Source: Cyanobacteria bacterium SBLK
GTDB taxonomy: Bacteria; Cyanobacteriota; Cyanobacteriia; Cyanobacteriales; Spirulinaceae
DNA: 64,000 bases
Assembly: GCA_017746715.1 (NCBI GenBank)
Contig: JAGHZQ010000035.1
Location: 116,786-180,785, forward strand
Reading direction: 5' to 3'
Both the position numbers and the translations under genes were made by a program. The notes below the pieces were generated by a model. The model ran no database searches. It was not told where the DNA came from and saw nothing but the letters and a program-made list of their open reading frames with translations. Below are positions 1 through 7,434 of this stretch, in pieces. How positions within the stretch are numbered: the stretch's first letter is position 1; each line of letters begins with the position of its first letter.

Positions 1-462
1 ATCGGCAAGGTGGCGATTTAGGAGGGCTTTGAGATAGAGAATCTCTTTGGCTTGAATTTCAATATCCGTTGCCTGTCCCCGAGCGCCCCCGAGGGGTTGG
101 TGAATCATGATGCGAGAGTGGGGTAAACTCATGCGCTTGCCTTTTTGTCCGGCATTGAGGAGAAATGCCCCCATACTGGCGGCTAAACCCACGCAAATCG
201 TGGAAACGTCCGGGCGAATTTGATTCATGGTGTCGAAAATGCCCAAACCCGCAGAAACAGAGCCACCGGGGGAATTAATGTAAAGATAAATATCTTTTTC
301 CGAGTCTTCTGCTTCCAAATAGAGAAGTTGAGCAACGATTAAATTGGCTAATTCGTCGGTAACGGGCTGTCCGAGAAAAACGATACGCTCTCGGAGGAGT
401 CGAGAATAAATGTCGAAGGCGCGTTCGCCGCGACCCGATGATTCAATGACGGTAGGGATCAT
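1..462 (-). CDS. clpP: ATP-dependent Clp protease proteolytic subunit, partial (left edge cuts the 3' end)
   Basis: Translating the minus strand from the ATG at 462 gives 154 residues before the window edge, beginning [20 protein letters not shown]. Hallmarks seen are [12 protein letters not shown] (oxyanion-hole region), the nucleophile Ser96 in GLAASMGA and the catalytic His121 in MIHQPLGGA; the third triad residue lies beyond the edge. ClpP forms the tetradecameric chamber of the cytosolic Clp protease and degrades unfolded or tagged proteins handed over by ClpC or ClpX. The start fits the usual N-terminus of cyanobacterial ClpP. Cyanobacteria carry several clpP paralogues, and which one this is cannot be decided from the 5' part alone. 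An active-site Ser is present, so it is not the inactive ClpR type. Confidence 0.95.
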   Translation of the reverse strand, partial: MIPTVIESSGRGERAFDIYSRLLRERIVFLGQPVTDELANLIVAQLLYLEAEDSEKDIYLYINSPGGSVSAGLGIFDTMNQIRPDVSTICVGLAASMGAFLLNAGQKGKRMSLPHSRIMIHQPLGGARGQATDIEIQAKEILYLKALLNRHLAD

Positions 463-1066
463 TCTGTCGTTAATCTCGTGCTTGCATTTCTCTTAGTGTA
501 CCAAGTTGGCTCGATCTGCTGGAGGTTGGGTTCTCATCCCCTCAAAAATACGATTGGGACGTTTAATTATAATTTTGGATTTGGCGATCGCAACGGAGAG
601 GGTTCATGCAGCGATCGCTTTTGCGGATGGGCGAGCTATAAGAACAGGTGAAAGTATGGGCAAAACAAACACCCAGAAATTTAAAGAAGGTTTTCAGAAA
701 AATCGAAGAGGAATGGAGAATAAAAATGAGTAAACAGACATTAAAACGAATATTAAAATGTTTAGCAATGGTGTGGAAAAGAATGAGAAAAGAGGTTGCA
801 AAACCACTAGAACCAGAAGAATATCAAGCCAAGTCAAACTCTTACCCTTCAACCATTATACCCTGATTTTTTCCTTTTTACCGTTTAAGTCCCGCTAGAG
901 TGCTTTTCTGTGAGTTGGTTCGCCTTGGCAATCGGCGATCGCCAACGAAGGATAATCAAAATAAATATTAAGATTCACTGCAACAATTCGTCGATCGTTC
1001 GCCTTATCTCGAGCGATCGGCTATAAAGAGCGAATAGTTACCGCTCTCACTTCTTCTCGGGTATCC
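463..1066. other. Intergenic region between clpP and the barrel gene
   Basis: About 600 bases with several HIP1 sites and no convincing gene except the possible small ORF at 726-866. It must hold the promoters of clpP (leftwards) and of the barrel-CHAT pair (rightwards), but no clear sigma-70 boxes could be picked with confidence. Confidence 0.5.
726..866 (+). CDS. Possible small basic protein, 46 residues
   Basis: An ATG at 726, preceded by a weak GGAG at 715-718, opens a 46-residue frame rich in Lys and Arg (MSKQTLKRILKCLAMVW, then KRMRKEVAKPL). The same frame extends upstream to a GTG at 648. No family is recognised. The N-terminal part could form an amphipathic helix. It may equally be a chance frame in a 600-base intergenic space; the low confidence reflects this. 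Confidence 0.2.
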   Translation: MSKQTLKRILKCLAMVWKRMRKEVAKPLEPEEYQAKSNSYPSTIIP

Positions 1067-2032
1067 ATGACGACCAAGCTCTACCGTTTTTTTTGCCTCC
1101 ATTATGCAGTAGGGGTATTGCTCCAGACCATGATTATGTCTGCGTTCCCGAAAGATATTCAAGGACAGCCTCTCCTTAAAGACAAACCCGAAAATTTACC
1201 TCATTTAAATAAACCTCCGGCAACATTGCTCGGTCAAATGGAGGAAACCGAGGATATCCCCCCAGAACCCTTTCAACCCATCCACCGCCAATCTGACGAT
1301 CGCCAACCCTTCCAACCGGAAACCCTGCCCCTTCTCCCCCGAGAAGAGGTTAAACCACCCTCGTCCTATCGCGTTTCGCCCAGCATTACCGTGGGAACCC
1401 CCTCCGCTTATGGCGCTTCTTGGGGTAACGCAGCGATCGGCATCGGCTTGCAGTCGAGAACTCGTTTTAGCGAGATTGCCGATGGGGTTTTGGGCTTCAA
1501 AATTGGTTTTGGCGATGCGGCGGAAAGCATTGGCACAGAAATTTCCCTAACATTAGTCGATCTCGATTCTCTCTTCAGCGATGGCGCTCTCAGTTTTAAA
1601 ATTCATCGCGCCTTACCAGAAGATTTTAATATTGCTGTTGGCGTTCAAGGAGCGACGAGTTTTGGTACCACAGATGGCGGTTCTTCGGTTTATGGCGTAT
1701 TGACCAAGCGCTTTCATCTATCGAGGAATCCTCAAGATCTATTCAGTCAACTGCACTTTTCTGTGGGAGTGGGAGACGGTCAATTTCGCTCGGAAGATAA
1801 TGTGATTGAGGGCATTGATTCTGTTGGCTTTTTTGGGAGTACATCCATTCGAGTTGCAGAATGGTCGAGCGCCATCGCAGAATGGACGGGGCAAGATTTA
1901 ACCATTGGTTTTTCTTTCGTTCCCTTTCCCGATATTCCTTTAGTTATCGTTCCCGCCATTACCGATATTACCGGCACCGCAGGAGATGGCACTCGCTTTC
2001 TCTTTTCTGCGGGTTACAGCTTTCAATTTTAA
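1067..2032 (+). CDS. Predicted secreted outer-membrane barrel-like protein, unknown function
   Basis: 321 residues. The N-terminus (MTTKLYRFFCLHYAVGVLLQ) is a hydrophobic segment that could be a signal peptide. Residues about 30-105 are Pro/Glu/Gln-rich and look disordered. From about 105 the protein has alternating hydrophobic/polar, Gly- and Ser-rich strands (for example SITVGTPSAYGASWG, AAIGIGLQSRTRFSE) and ends in a phenylalanine (GYSFQF), as outer-membrane barrels do. It lies 32 bases upstream of a secreted CHAT protease gene on the same strand, so the two are probably co-transcribed. The barrel assignment is inferred from composition; no named family is recognised. Confidence 0.6.
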   Translation: MTTKLYRFFCLHYAVGVLLQTMIMSAFPKDIQGQPLLKDKPENLPHLNKPPATLLGQMEETEDIPPEPFQPIHRQSDDRQPFQPETLPLLPREEVKPPSSYRVSPSITVGTPSAYGASWGNAAIGIGLQSRTRFSEIADGVLGFKIGFGDAAESIGTEISLTLVDLDSLFSDGALSFKIHRALPEDFNIAVGVQGATSFGTTDGGSSVYGVLTKRFHLSRNPQDLFSQLHFSVGVGDGQFRSEDNVIEGIDSVGFFGSTSIRVAEWSSAIAEWTGQDLTIGFSFVPFPDIPLVIVPAITDITGTAGDGTRFLFSAGYSFQF

Positions 2033-2064
2033 GGCTAAGATCGAGTATTGGTTTGGTAAGACCC

Positions 2065-3675
2065 ATGCAGAGATTAAGATATATTGTACTGGCTTTTTAT
2101 TGGATGGGATGGGGAATGGCGATCGCTACCTTACCCGCTCGAGGGCAATCGGGAAATCAATCCGATATCACTGGACCCAACCCCATAGAAATCATTACCA
2201 ATCCCGATCCCGATGAGTCTGAAAGCCCGACAACCGAGACAACAACCAATCCCCCGACCAATACGCCCAATAATCCAACAACGAGCACGCAAAATAGCTC
2301 GGAGAGGAATGAAGATTCCAGTTCTTCGTCCGTATCGGCATCGACAGCAGGTGAGGTCGATCGCCTCGCTTACGAAACGCAACTGCAACAAGCCTCAACG
2401 GGAGAAGCCGTTCAATTACTCGAAGAATATCAAGCCTTAGACTTTTGCAACCATCTTAAATTGGAACGATGCGGTAAAGTTCCTACCCTCGAACAGATCG
2501 TAGATCTTCTCAATCAAAGTTGGCAAGAAACGGGAGAAAAATCGTCATTTATCTACATTACAAGCAGCCAAGAAAGTATTGAAATTTTGGCAATTTTCCC
2601 CACCGATCCCAACTTGCAAAAACAAAGTTTTGACGACGGAGAAATCATTAATCAAGCGATCGTGAGAACCCGAGTTCCCAATATATCGAAGTCCCTCATT
2701 CGAAAAACTGTTAAAAAACTGCGTCGGGATATTACTAATGTTCGCAGGACTTCTCCTATTTATCTCAATCCGGCACAAAAACTTTATCAATGGATCGTTG
2801 CACCTTTGACAGAAGAATTAAGAGAGCGCAATATTGACACCTTAGTGTTTTCTTTAGATACTGGCTTGCGACTGATTCCCATGAGTGCTCTTCACGATGG
2901 AGAAAATTTTTTACTCGAGAAGTATAACGTGGCAATAGTCCCCAGTTTTGGTTTAGTCGATTTGGGATATTCCGATATTAGAACAATGCCACTTTTGGCC
3001 ATGGGAGCCACACAATTTACCAACCAAACTCCCCTTCCTGCTGTCGAATTAGAATTAGAAGCAATCTCGCAAAAGTCTTGGGAGAGTAAGATTTTTGTCG
3101 ATTCCGAATTTACCGTCACCAATTTTATGACAGAAAATCTTGCGAATCCATTTGGTATTATTCATCTAGCAACTCATGGCGAGTTTAAATCGGGAGATTT
3201 GGAAAACTCTTATATTCAATTTGCCGATCGCCCAATCAATTTGTTTGAACTGCGGCAAATCGCCCAAAGTCTGGGCTGGACTGATGGCGATCGCCCTTTA
3301 ATTGAACTATTCGTTCTCAGTGCCTGTCAGACGGCTGTTGGAGATGAGAGTGCCGAGTTGGGATTTGCGGGTTTAGCCATTCAACTGGGGGTTAAATCTG
3401 TTGTTGCCAGTTTGTGGCGGGTCAGCGATATCGGGACGCTCGCTTTAATGGGGGAATATTATCAACAACTCGAGGGATCGCCACTTAAAGCACGCGCTCT
3501 CCGTCTGGCACAGTTAAAATTGTTAACGGGAGAAACTTATATTGCCGATGGGACATTGCATTTTTCTAACGGACGCAGTATTGTCCTGCCACCAGAATTG
3601 AGAGCTCAAACCAATATAAACTTGACTCATCCTTTTTTCTGGTCGTCTTTTATGACGATTGGCAATTGGAATTAA
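2065..3675 (+). CDS. Secreted CHAT-domain (caspase-like) protease
   Basis: The ATG at 2065 is chosen because the next residues (MQRLRYIVLAFYWMGWGMAI, then ATLPARG) form a signal peptide; the frame is open further upstream but that part overlaps the barrel gene. The product is 536 residues: signal peptide, a Thr/Asn/Ser/Pro-rich linker to about residue 110, a helical region, then a CHAT domain. The catalytic dyad is visible: His371 in HLATHGEFKSG and Cys421 in LFVLSACQTAVGD, followed by GLAIQLGVKSVVASLW. CHAT proteases are clan CD cysteine peptidases that cut after defined residues, often in conflict or signalling pathways; many cyanobacterial ones are exported near TPS systems. Here the partner is the barrel gene just upstream. 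The substrate is unknown. Confidence 0.88.
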   Translation: MQRLRYIVLAFYWMGWGMAIATLPARGQSGNQSDITGPNPIEIITNPDPDESESPTTETTTNPPTNTPNNPTTSTQNSSERNEDSSSSSVSASTAGEVDRLAYETQLQQASTGEAVQLLEEYQALDFCNHLKLERCGKVPTLEQIVDLLNQSWQETGEKSSFIYITSSQESIEILAIFPTDPNLQKQSFDDGEIINQAIVRTRVPNISKSLIRKTVKKLRRDITNVRRTSPIYLNPAQKLYQWIVAPLTEELRERNIDTLVFSLDTGLRLIPMSALHDGENFLLEKYNVAIVPSFGLVDLGYSDIRTMPLLAMGATQFTNQTPLPAVELELEAISQKSWESKIFVDSEFTVTNFMTENLANPFGIIHLATHGEFKSGDLENSYIQFADRPINLFELRQIAQSLGWTDGDRPLIELFVLSACQTAVGDESAELGFAGLAIQLGVKSVVASLWRVSDIGTLALMGEYYQQLEGSPLKARALRLAQLKLLTGETYIADGTLHFSNGRSIVLPPELRAQTNINLTHPFFWSSFMTIGNWN

Positions 3676-3912
3676 GAATTAAGAATGGGGGATGAGTTGG
3701 GCTGAGTCAAGATTATTCTGCTTAATATTACGAAATGTAACGAAAATAAAGGAGGCGTTAAGAGGGCGCGATCGCTGCAAATCAAGGTTTATATCCGTTT
3801 GAGGTCAATTCTGTAAAAAATCTTAATGAATTCTTGCAACAGATGGGTTTAATCTAACCCATTAGACCATTCTTTACTCTCAAACGTCCAATCATAGAAC
3901 GGGAAATTTAAG
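3676..3912. promoter_or_regulatory. Leader and promoter region of heme oxygenase gene
   Basis: 237 AT-rich bases between the CHAT gene and ho1. It contains a HIP1-like site near 3770 and must carry the ho1 promoter. No operator was recognised. Confidence 0.3.
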
Positions 3913-4629
3913 ATGAGTGTTAATTTAGCTACCATGCTGCGGGAAGGCACGAAGAAAGAGCATACCATGGCAGAGAACATGGGATTTATTAAATGTTTCT
4001 TAAAAGGGGTCGTCGAAAAAACCTCTTACCGCAAACTGACAGCGAACCTTTATTTCGTTTACTCGGCGATGGAAGAGGAAATGGAACGCCATCAAGATCA
4101 TGCCGTTCTTTCCCCCATGTACTTTCCCGAACTCAATCGCAAGCAAAGTTTGGAGCGGGATTTATTCTTTTACTACGGTGCAAACTGGCGCAATGAAGCA
4201 GCATTGACTCCAGAAGGTCAAAAATATGTCGATCGCATTCGGGAAATCTCCAACACTCACCCGGAATTATTGCTGGCTCATCTGTACACCCGTTATATGG
4301 GAGACCTGTCCGGCGGTCAAATCCTGAAAAAAATCGCCCAACGCGGAATGAATTTGGCTGAGGGAGAAGGAACGAGTTTTTATGAATTTAAAGACATTCC
4401 CGATGAGAAGGCATTTAAACATAATTATCGCCAAACCATGAACGAGTTGCCGATCGATATGGCAACTGCCAAGGCGATCGTGGAAGAAGCCAAGTCTTCT
4501 TTTAAAGCCAATATGAGAATGTTCGGCGAACTCGAAGGCAACTTGATCAAAGCGATCGGACAAATGCTCTTCAATACTTTAACTCGCCGTCGCGTTCGGG
4601 GCAGCACCGAATTGGCAACTGCAGACTAG
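3913..4629 (+). CDS. ho1: Heme oxygenase (biliverdin-producing)
   Basis: 238 residues, the usual length of cyanobacterial HO1. It opens the heme ring to biliverdin IX-alpha, CO and Fe(II) using reduced ferredoxin; biliverdin is the precursor of phycocyanobilin for phycobilisomes and phytochromes. The proximal heme ligand is His17 in KKEHTMAENMGF. The distal helix carries YMGDLSGGQILKKIAQ, the flexible glycine motif of the family. Sequence similarity to cyanobacterial HO1 is strong over the whole length. No PcyA or HemN neighbour is present. A paralogous HO2, induced at low oxygen, exists in some cyanobacteria, so the number is not certain. It is convergent with the following ada-like gene. 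Confidence 0.96.
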   Translation: MSVNLATMLREGTKKEHTMAENMGFIKCFLKGVVEKTSYRKLTANLYFVYSAMEEEMERHQDHAVLSPMYFPELNRKQSLERDLFFYYGANWRNEAALTPEGQKYVDRIREISNTHPELLLAHLYTRYMGDLSGGQILKKIAQRGMNLAEGEGTSFYEFKDIPDEKAFKHNYRQTMNELPIDMATAKAIVEEAKSSFKANMRMFGELEGNLIKAIGQMLFNTLTRRRVRGSTELATAD

Positions 4630-4656
4630 AAAACGAGCCCAACAACTCCACAATTA

Positions 4657-4771
4657 TTGAGGGTTTGGAGCTGTAGGACATAGCAATAAATTCAGCAATA
4701 GGCGATCGCGGTAATTTATCCGTTCTGTCTTTCTCGAATTGATGTTATTTCTTACAATTCCAAACCCTCAA
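4657..4771. repeat. 115-bp segment bounded by perfect 13-bp inverted repeats
   Basis: TTGAGGGTTTGGA at 4657-4669 is matched exactly by its reverse complement at 4759-4771, leaving an 89-base interior with one HIP1 site. It lies between convergent ho1 and the ada-like gene. The interior is too long for a normal intrinsic terminator; it could be a long-range RNA stem or a miniature element with terminal inverted repeats. Confidence 0.6.
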
Positions 4772-4787
4772 ATATTTGCCGAGCTCG

Positions 4788-5684
4788 TCATTTTGAATTT
4801 TGCATTGAGAATTTTGCATTGACTTGGCTCGCCTCCCAACCCAAAATCAAGGCTTTACGATCGCAGCCCCACCGATATCCCCCCAAAGCACCGGATTCTC
4901 GCAGCACCCGATGGCAGGGGATTAGAAAACTAATGGGATTGCTGCCCACGGCATTTCCCACCGCCCTCGCCGCCTTCGGACGACCGATCGCCCGAGCGAT
5001 GGTTTGATAAGACGCGAAACTGCCAAAAGGAATCTGCAATAATGCCCGCCAAACTTGGATTTGGAAATTCGTTCCCTTCACCCACAAACTGAGAGATTTT
5101 TCTCCCGCGAGGCGATCGCCGTGAAAAATTTGCGCGATTGTTGCGTCAGTAGAGGCACGATCGCTGACAATCTCTGCATTGGGCCATTCCGCCTGTAATT
5201 GCGATTTGACGGCTTCCTCCTCGATCGCGTCGAGAAAATGAAAATTGCAAATTCCCCGCGGCGTTTGCGCCAATACAACCCATCCCAAGGGAGTTTCGTG
5301 GCAGCCGTAGCGAATGGTTAACCCCCGCCCCCCCGCTTTAAATTCTCCCGGAGATACGGCCTCTAAATGGATAAAGAGATCGTGCAAGCGCCCGGAACCC
5401 GACAAACCCGACGCGATCGCCAGATCGAACAGATTTTTAGTTTCCGTCATCTTCCTTTTGGCATATTCAACCGTCAGATATTGCCAAAAACGCTTGGGAC
5501 TAATTCCCGCCCAACGGACAAACAAGCGCTGAAAATGATACTCGCTCAAATTGACTGCCCGAGCGACTGCCGCTAGATCGGGAGCATCGAGGTGATTTTC
5601 CCGCATAAAAGCGATCGCTCGGGCGATGCGATCGTAATCTTCTTCATTTCGAGGGGGCGTCGCAATCATGGCCATGCTCAACAT
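4788..5684 (-). CDS. AraC-type regulator fused to O6-methylguanine-DNA methyltransferase (Ada-like)
   Basis: 298 residues. Residues about 15-115 are an AraC/XylS helix-turn-helix pair (LAAVARAVNLSEYHFQRLF). The rest is the methyltransferase domain with the suicide cysteine Cys257 in FLIPCHRVLRES. It removes O6-alkyl groups from guanine by irreversible self-alkylation and, like Ada, may activate repair genes. The N-terminal zinc domain of classical Ada, which senses methylphosphotriesters, is absent, so the inducing signal must differ. The start may be Met4 (MAMIATPP). The last ten or so residues (NAKFSMQNSK) are encoded by the dispersed TTTTGAAT-type intergenic repeat. Confidence 0.9.
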   Translation of the reverse strand: MLSMAMIATPPRNEEDYDRIARAIAFMRENHLDAPDLAAVARAVNLSEYHFQRLFVRWAGISPKRFWQYLTVEYAKRKMTETKNLFDLAIASGLSGSGRLHDLFIHLEAVSPGEFKAGGRGLTIRYGCHETPLGWVVLAQTPRGICNFHFLDAIEEEAVKSQLQAEWPNAEIVSDRASTDATIAQIFHGDRLAGEKSLSLWVKGTNFQIQVWRALLQIPFGSFASYQTIARAIGRPKAARAVGNAVGSNPISFLIPCHRVLRESGALGGYRWGCDRKALILGWEASQVNAKFSMQNSK

Positions 5685-5882
5685 CTATATTGCATTTTTA
5701 CTGTAGCCGGACTGACCTCCCAAACCCACCCATTTCTTGCGCTCTTCAATCGCCTTAGCGATCGAGATACGCTCGCGCCATCGGGTTTTTATGCCAACAA
5801 ATATTTTCTCTCCGGCCGGAAAGCGTTATACTAAACAGCCAGATTGTTACTTTTCGTTACCTTTTTACTTCCGAGAGAAATT

Positions 5883-7136
5883 ATGTCTTATTGGGTTTGG
5901 TTGGCACGAATGGTTTTGTTTGGGCTGATGGGGGGCGCTTCAGTTACATTTTTATTGCGTGTTTCCCCTCCTCGCAATCTGCAAGGCAATCGCTCGGAAG
6001 ATAAAGTCCTCGCCCTCGACATCGAACAGGTTCTCCCGTCAGAATACAATGCCGTTCGCAACTACAGTCAAACGTCGAATCTACCCGCCTTTCCCGATCC
6101 CTCCGAGAGTCGCCTCGAGCCGATTTTGGACGAGGAAGAGAAAGCCGCGATCGCCAAAAGTCCCCTTGCCGATCTCCCCAAACCCGCCCCCGTCCTTCCC
6201 AATGCGTTAGAACCCTCAAAAACACCAGAGACGGAAAAACCAACCAAAGAAACCGAGACAAAAAACCAAGAGTCTTCTTCTGCTTCGACTTCTTCTCCTC
6301 AACCCAAACCCAAGTCCTCTGCTTCTAATTTGCCTCGATCTCGCTCCCAACTCTCCTCTCGGTCTTCTCAGTCCAAACCCACCCCTCAGTCTTCCCAATC
6401 CAAACCCAAACCCTCCTCAACTCAGACCTACGTCGTACGTCGCGCAACCCCCAGACCTCGACCTTCTTTTAACTTAAATCAGAGTATTATTCGTCACTCT
6501 GAGCTGTTTGCGTCTTCCGTTTCCTTGGGAATGCTGGCGATCGGGGTTGCAGAAGGCAATTATCGCGTTTTTGCAGAAAATAATACCCTCTATGTCGAAC
6601 AAACCGCCAATTATTTCGGACATACGGATCCCGGCAATTTATCTTGGGGAGAACGGGTCACAAACTACGGTCCGTGTAGCGATCAAGGTCGCAGTGGCGG
6701 GAATATCAAACGAGCCGAACAAATGTGCTCTAAACGCGCCCTCGATCGCCTACCCACGAATTTAAGAGATCTCTACAATGCGGGGATTAATCCCGATTAC
6801 GAACTCGAAGCCGTATTGAATACCGCCGATCTGTACAATCAAGCCAGTCCCATTCATTCCCGTCGCTTTCCTCAAGCGCTGGCTATTGCCAAACAAGGGG
6901 GATTAAACGGACTCGAAGCGATCGCTTGGGCGAGGACGGCTTCTTTTTATTTGAATCCTAACAACGAGCTAGACTTAGAGAGCGGTCGCAATCGCGCTTC
7001 GGGGTTGTTGGGGATTTGCGCCCGAGAGCGGCGCGGCGTAACAGAATGGGACTGCGTTTATCGGGATCAAATGCGGAGGGTGCGAGCGATCGCGCTGGTT
7101 CTGGATAAATACTTTACCGTTTACCGGCCGCGATAA
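5883..7136 (+). CDS. Membrane-anchored Pro/Ser-rich protein with a conserved C-terminal domain, unknown function
   Basis: The ATG at 5883 is preceded by GAGAG and opens directly into a membrane segment (MSYWVWLARMVLFGLMGGAS), giving 417 residues. After the anchor come an acidic region and a long Ser/Pro/Lys/Gln-rich spacer (about residues 105-195). A folded domain of about 210 residues follows, beginning near SVSLGMLAIGVAEGNYRVFA. It contains four cysteines (YGPCSDQG, AEQMCSKRAL, LLGICARE, EWDCVYRD) that could form disulfides in the periplasm. The domain resembles lysozyme-like folds in tone (AIGVAEGNYR, helical, acidic Glu early), but no family can be named with confidence. It has its own downstream hairpin and stands alone. 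Confidence 0.6.
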   Translation: MSYWVWLARMVLFGLMGGASVTFLLRVSPPRNLQGNRSEDKVLALDIEQVLPSEYNAVRNYSQTSNLPAFPDPSESRLEPILDEEEKAAIAKSPLADLPKPAPVLPNALEPSKTPETEKPTKETETKNQESSSASTSSPQPKPKSSASNLPRSRSQLSSRSSQSKPTPQSSQSKPKPSSTQTYVVRRATPRPRPSFNLNQSIIRHSELFASSVSLGMLAIGVAEGNYRVFAENNTLYVEQTANYFGHTDPGNLSWGERVTNYGPCSDQGRSGGNIKRAEQMCSKRALDRLPTNLRDLYNAGINPDYELEAVLNTADLYNQASPIHSRRFPQALAIAKQGGLNGLEAIAWARTASFYLNPNNELDLESGRNRASGLLGICARERRGVTEWDCVYRDQMRRVRAIALVLDKYFTVYRPR

Positions 7137-7145
7137 ACCTTAAAT

Positions 7146-7163
7146 AATTCAAAATTCAAAATT
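7146..7163. repeat. Dispersed AATTCAAAATTC-type simple repeat
   Basis: One copy of a short AT-rich repeat (7- to 8-base period, AATTCAAA) seen in several intergenic spaces of the window. Confidence 0.6.
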
Positions 7164-7190
7164 AGAATCTCCCTAATATTGAATTGAACC

Positions 7191-7224
7191 AAACAAGGTG
7201 CGAGTCCTTGTTTAAGTCCTTTTT
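7191..7224 (+). terminator. Probable intrinsic terminator after the 417-residue protein gene
   Basis: AAACAAGG (7191-7198) pairs perfectly with CCTTGTTT (7206-7213) around a 7-base loop, with a short T-rich stretch at 7220-7224. The stem is AU-rich and the T run is displaced, so efficiency is uncertain. Confidence 0.4.
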
Positions 7225-7434
7225 CCAAGGAGAGTCGTATTCGGCACGGGTTTCGGAGTCAGTCATAAAAGCGCGATCGCATTGTCGTTAAATTCAACTT
7301 TAACTCGAAATGGTTTCTGGCGATCGCGACCAATTTTCCTCGGCAATCGCGATCTCCGCCCCCTAAAATAAAAAAATACAGCGATCGCCATCGGGAAGCG
7401 ATCGCCCCTACCCTCTACCCCCTAAATCAACATC

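Noticed and set aside
506..733. 75-residue plus-strand frame between clpP and the barrel gene
   Set aside because: It runs through HIP1 sites, has no ribosome binding site and its sequence has no protein-like pattern.
1861..2064. 68-residue N-terminal extension of the CHAT protein
   Set aside because: It overlaps the end of the barrel gene and would bury the signal peptide; the ATG at 2065 fits better.
7185..7270. Possible riboswitch-like fold before the family 5 binding protein gene
   Set aside because: Only one clean hairpin could be found and no known aptamer consensus matched.
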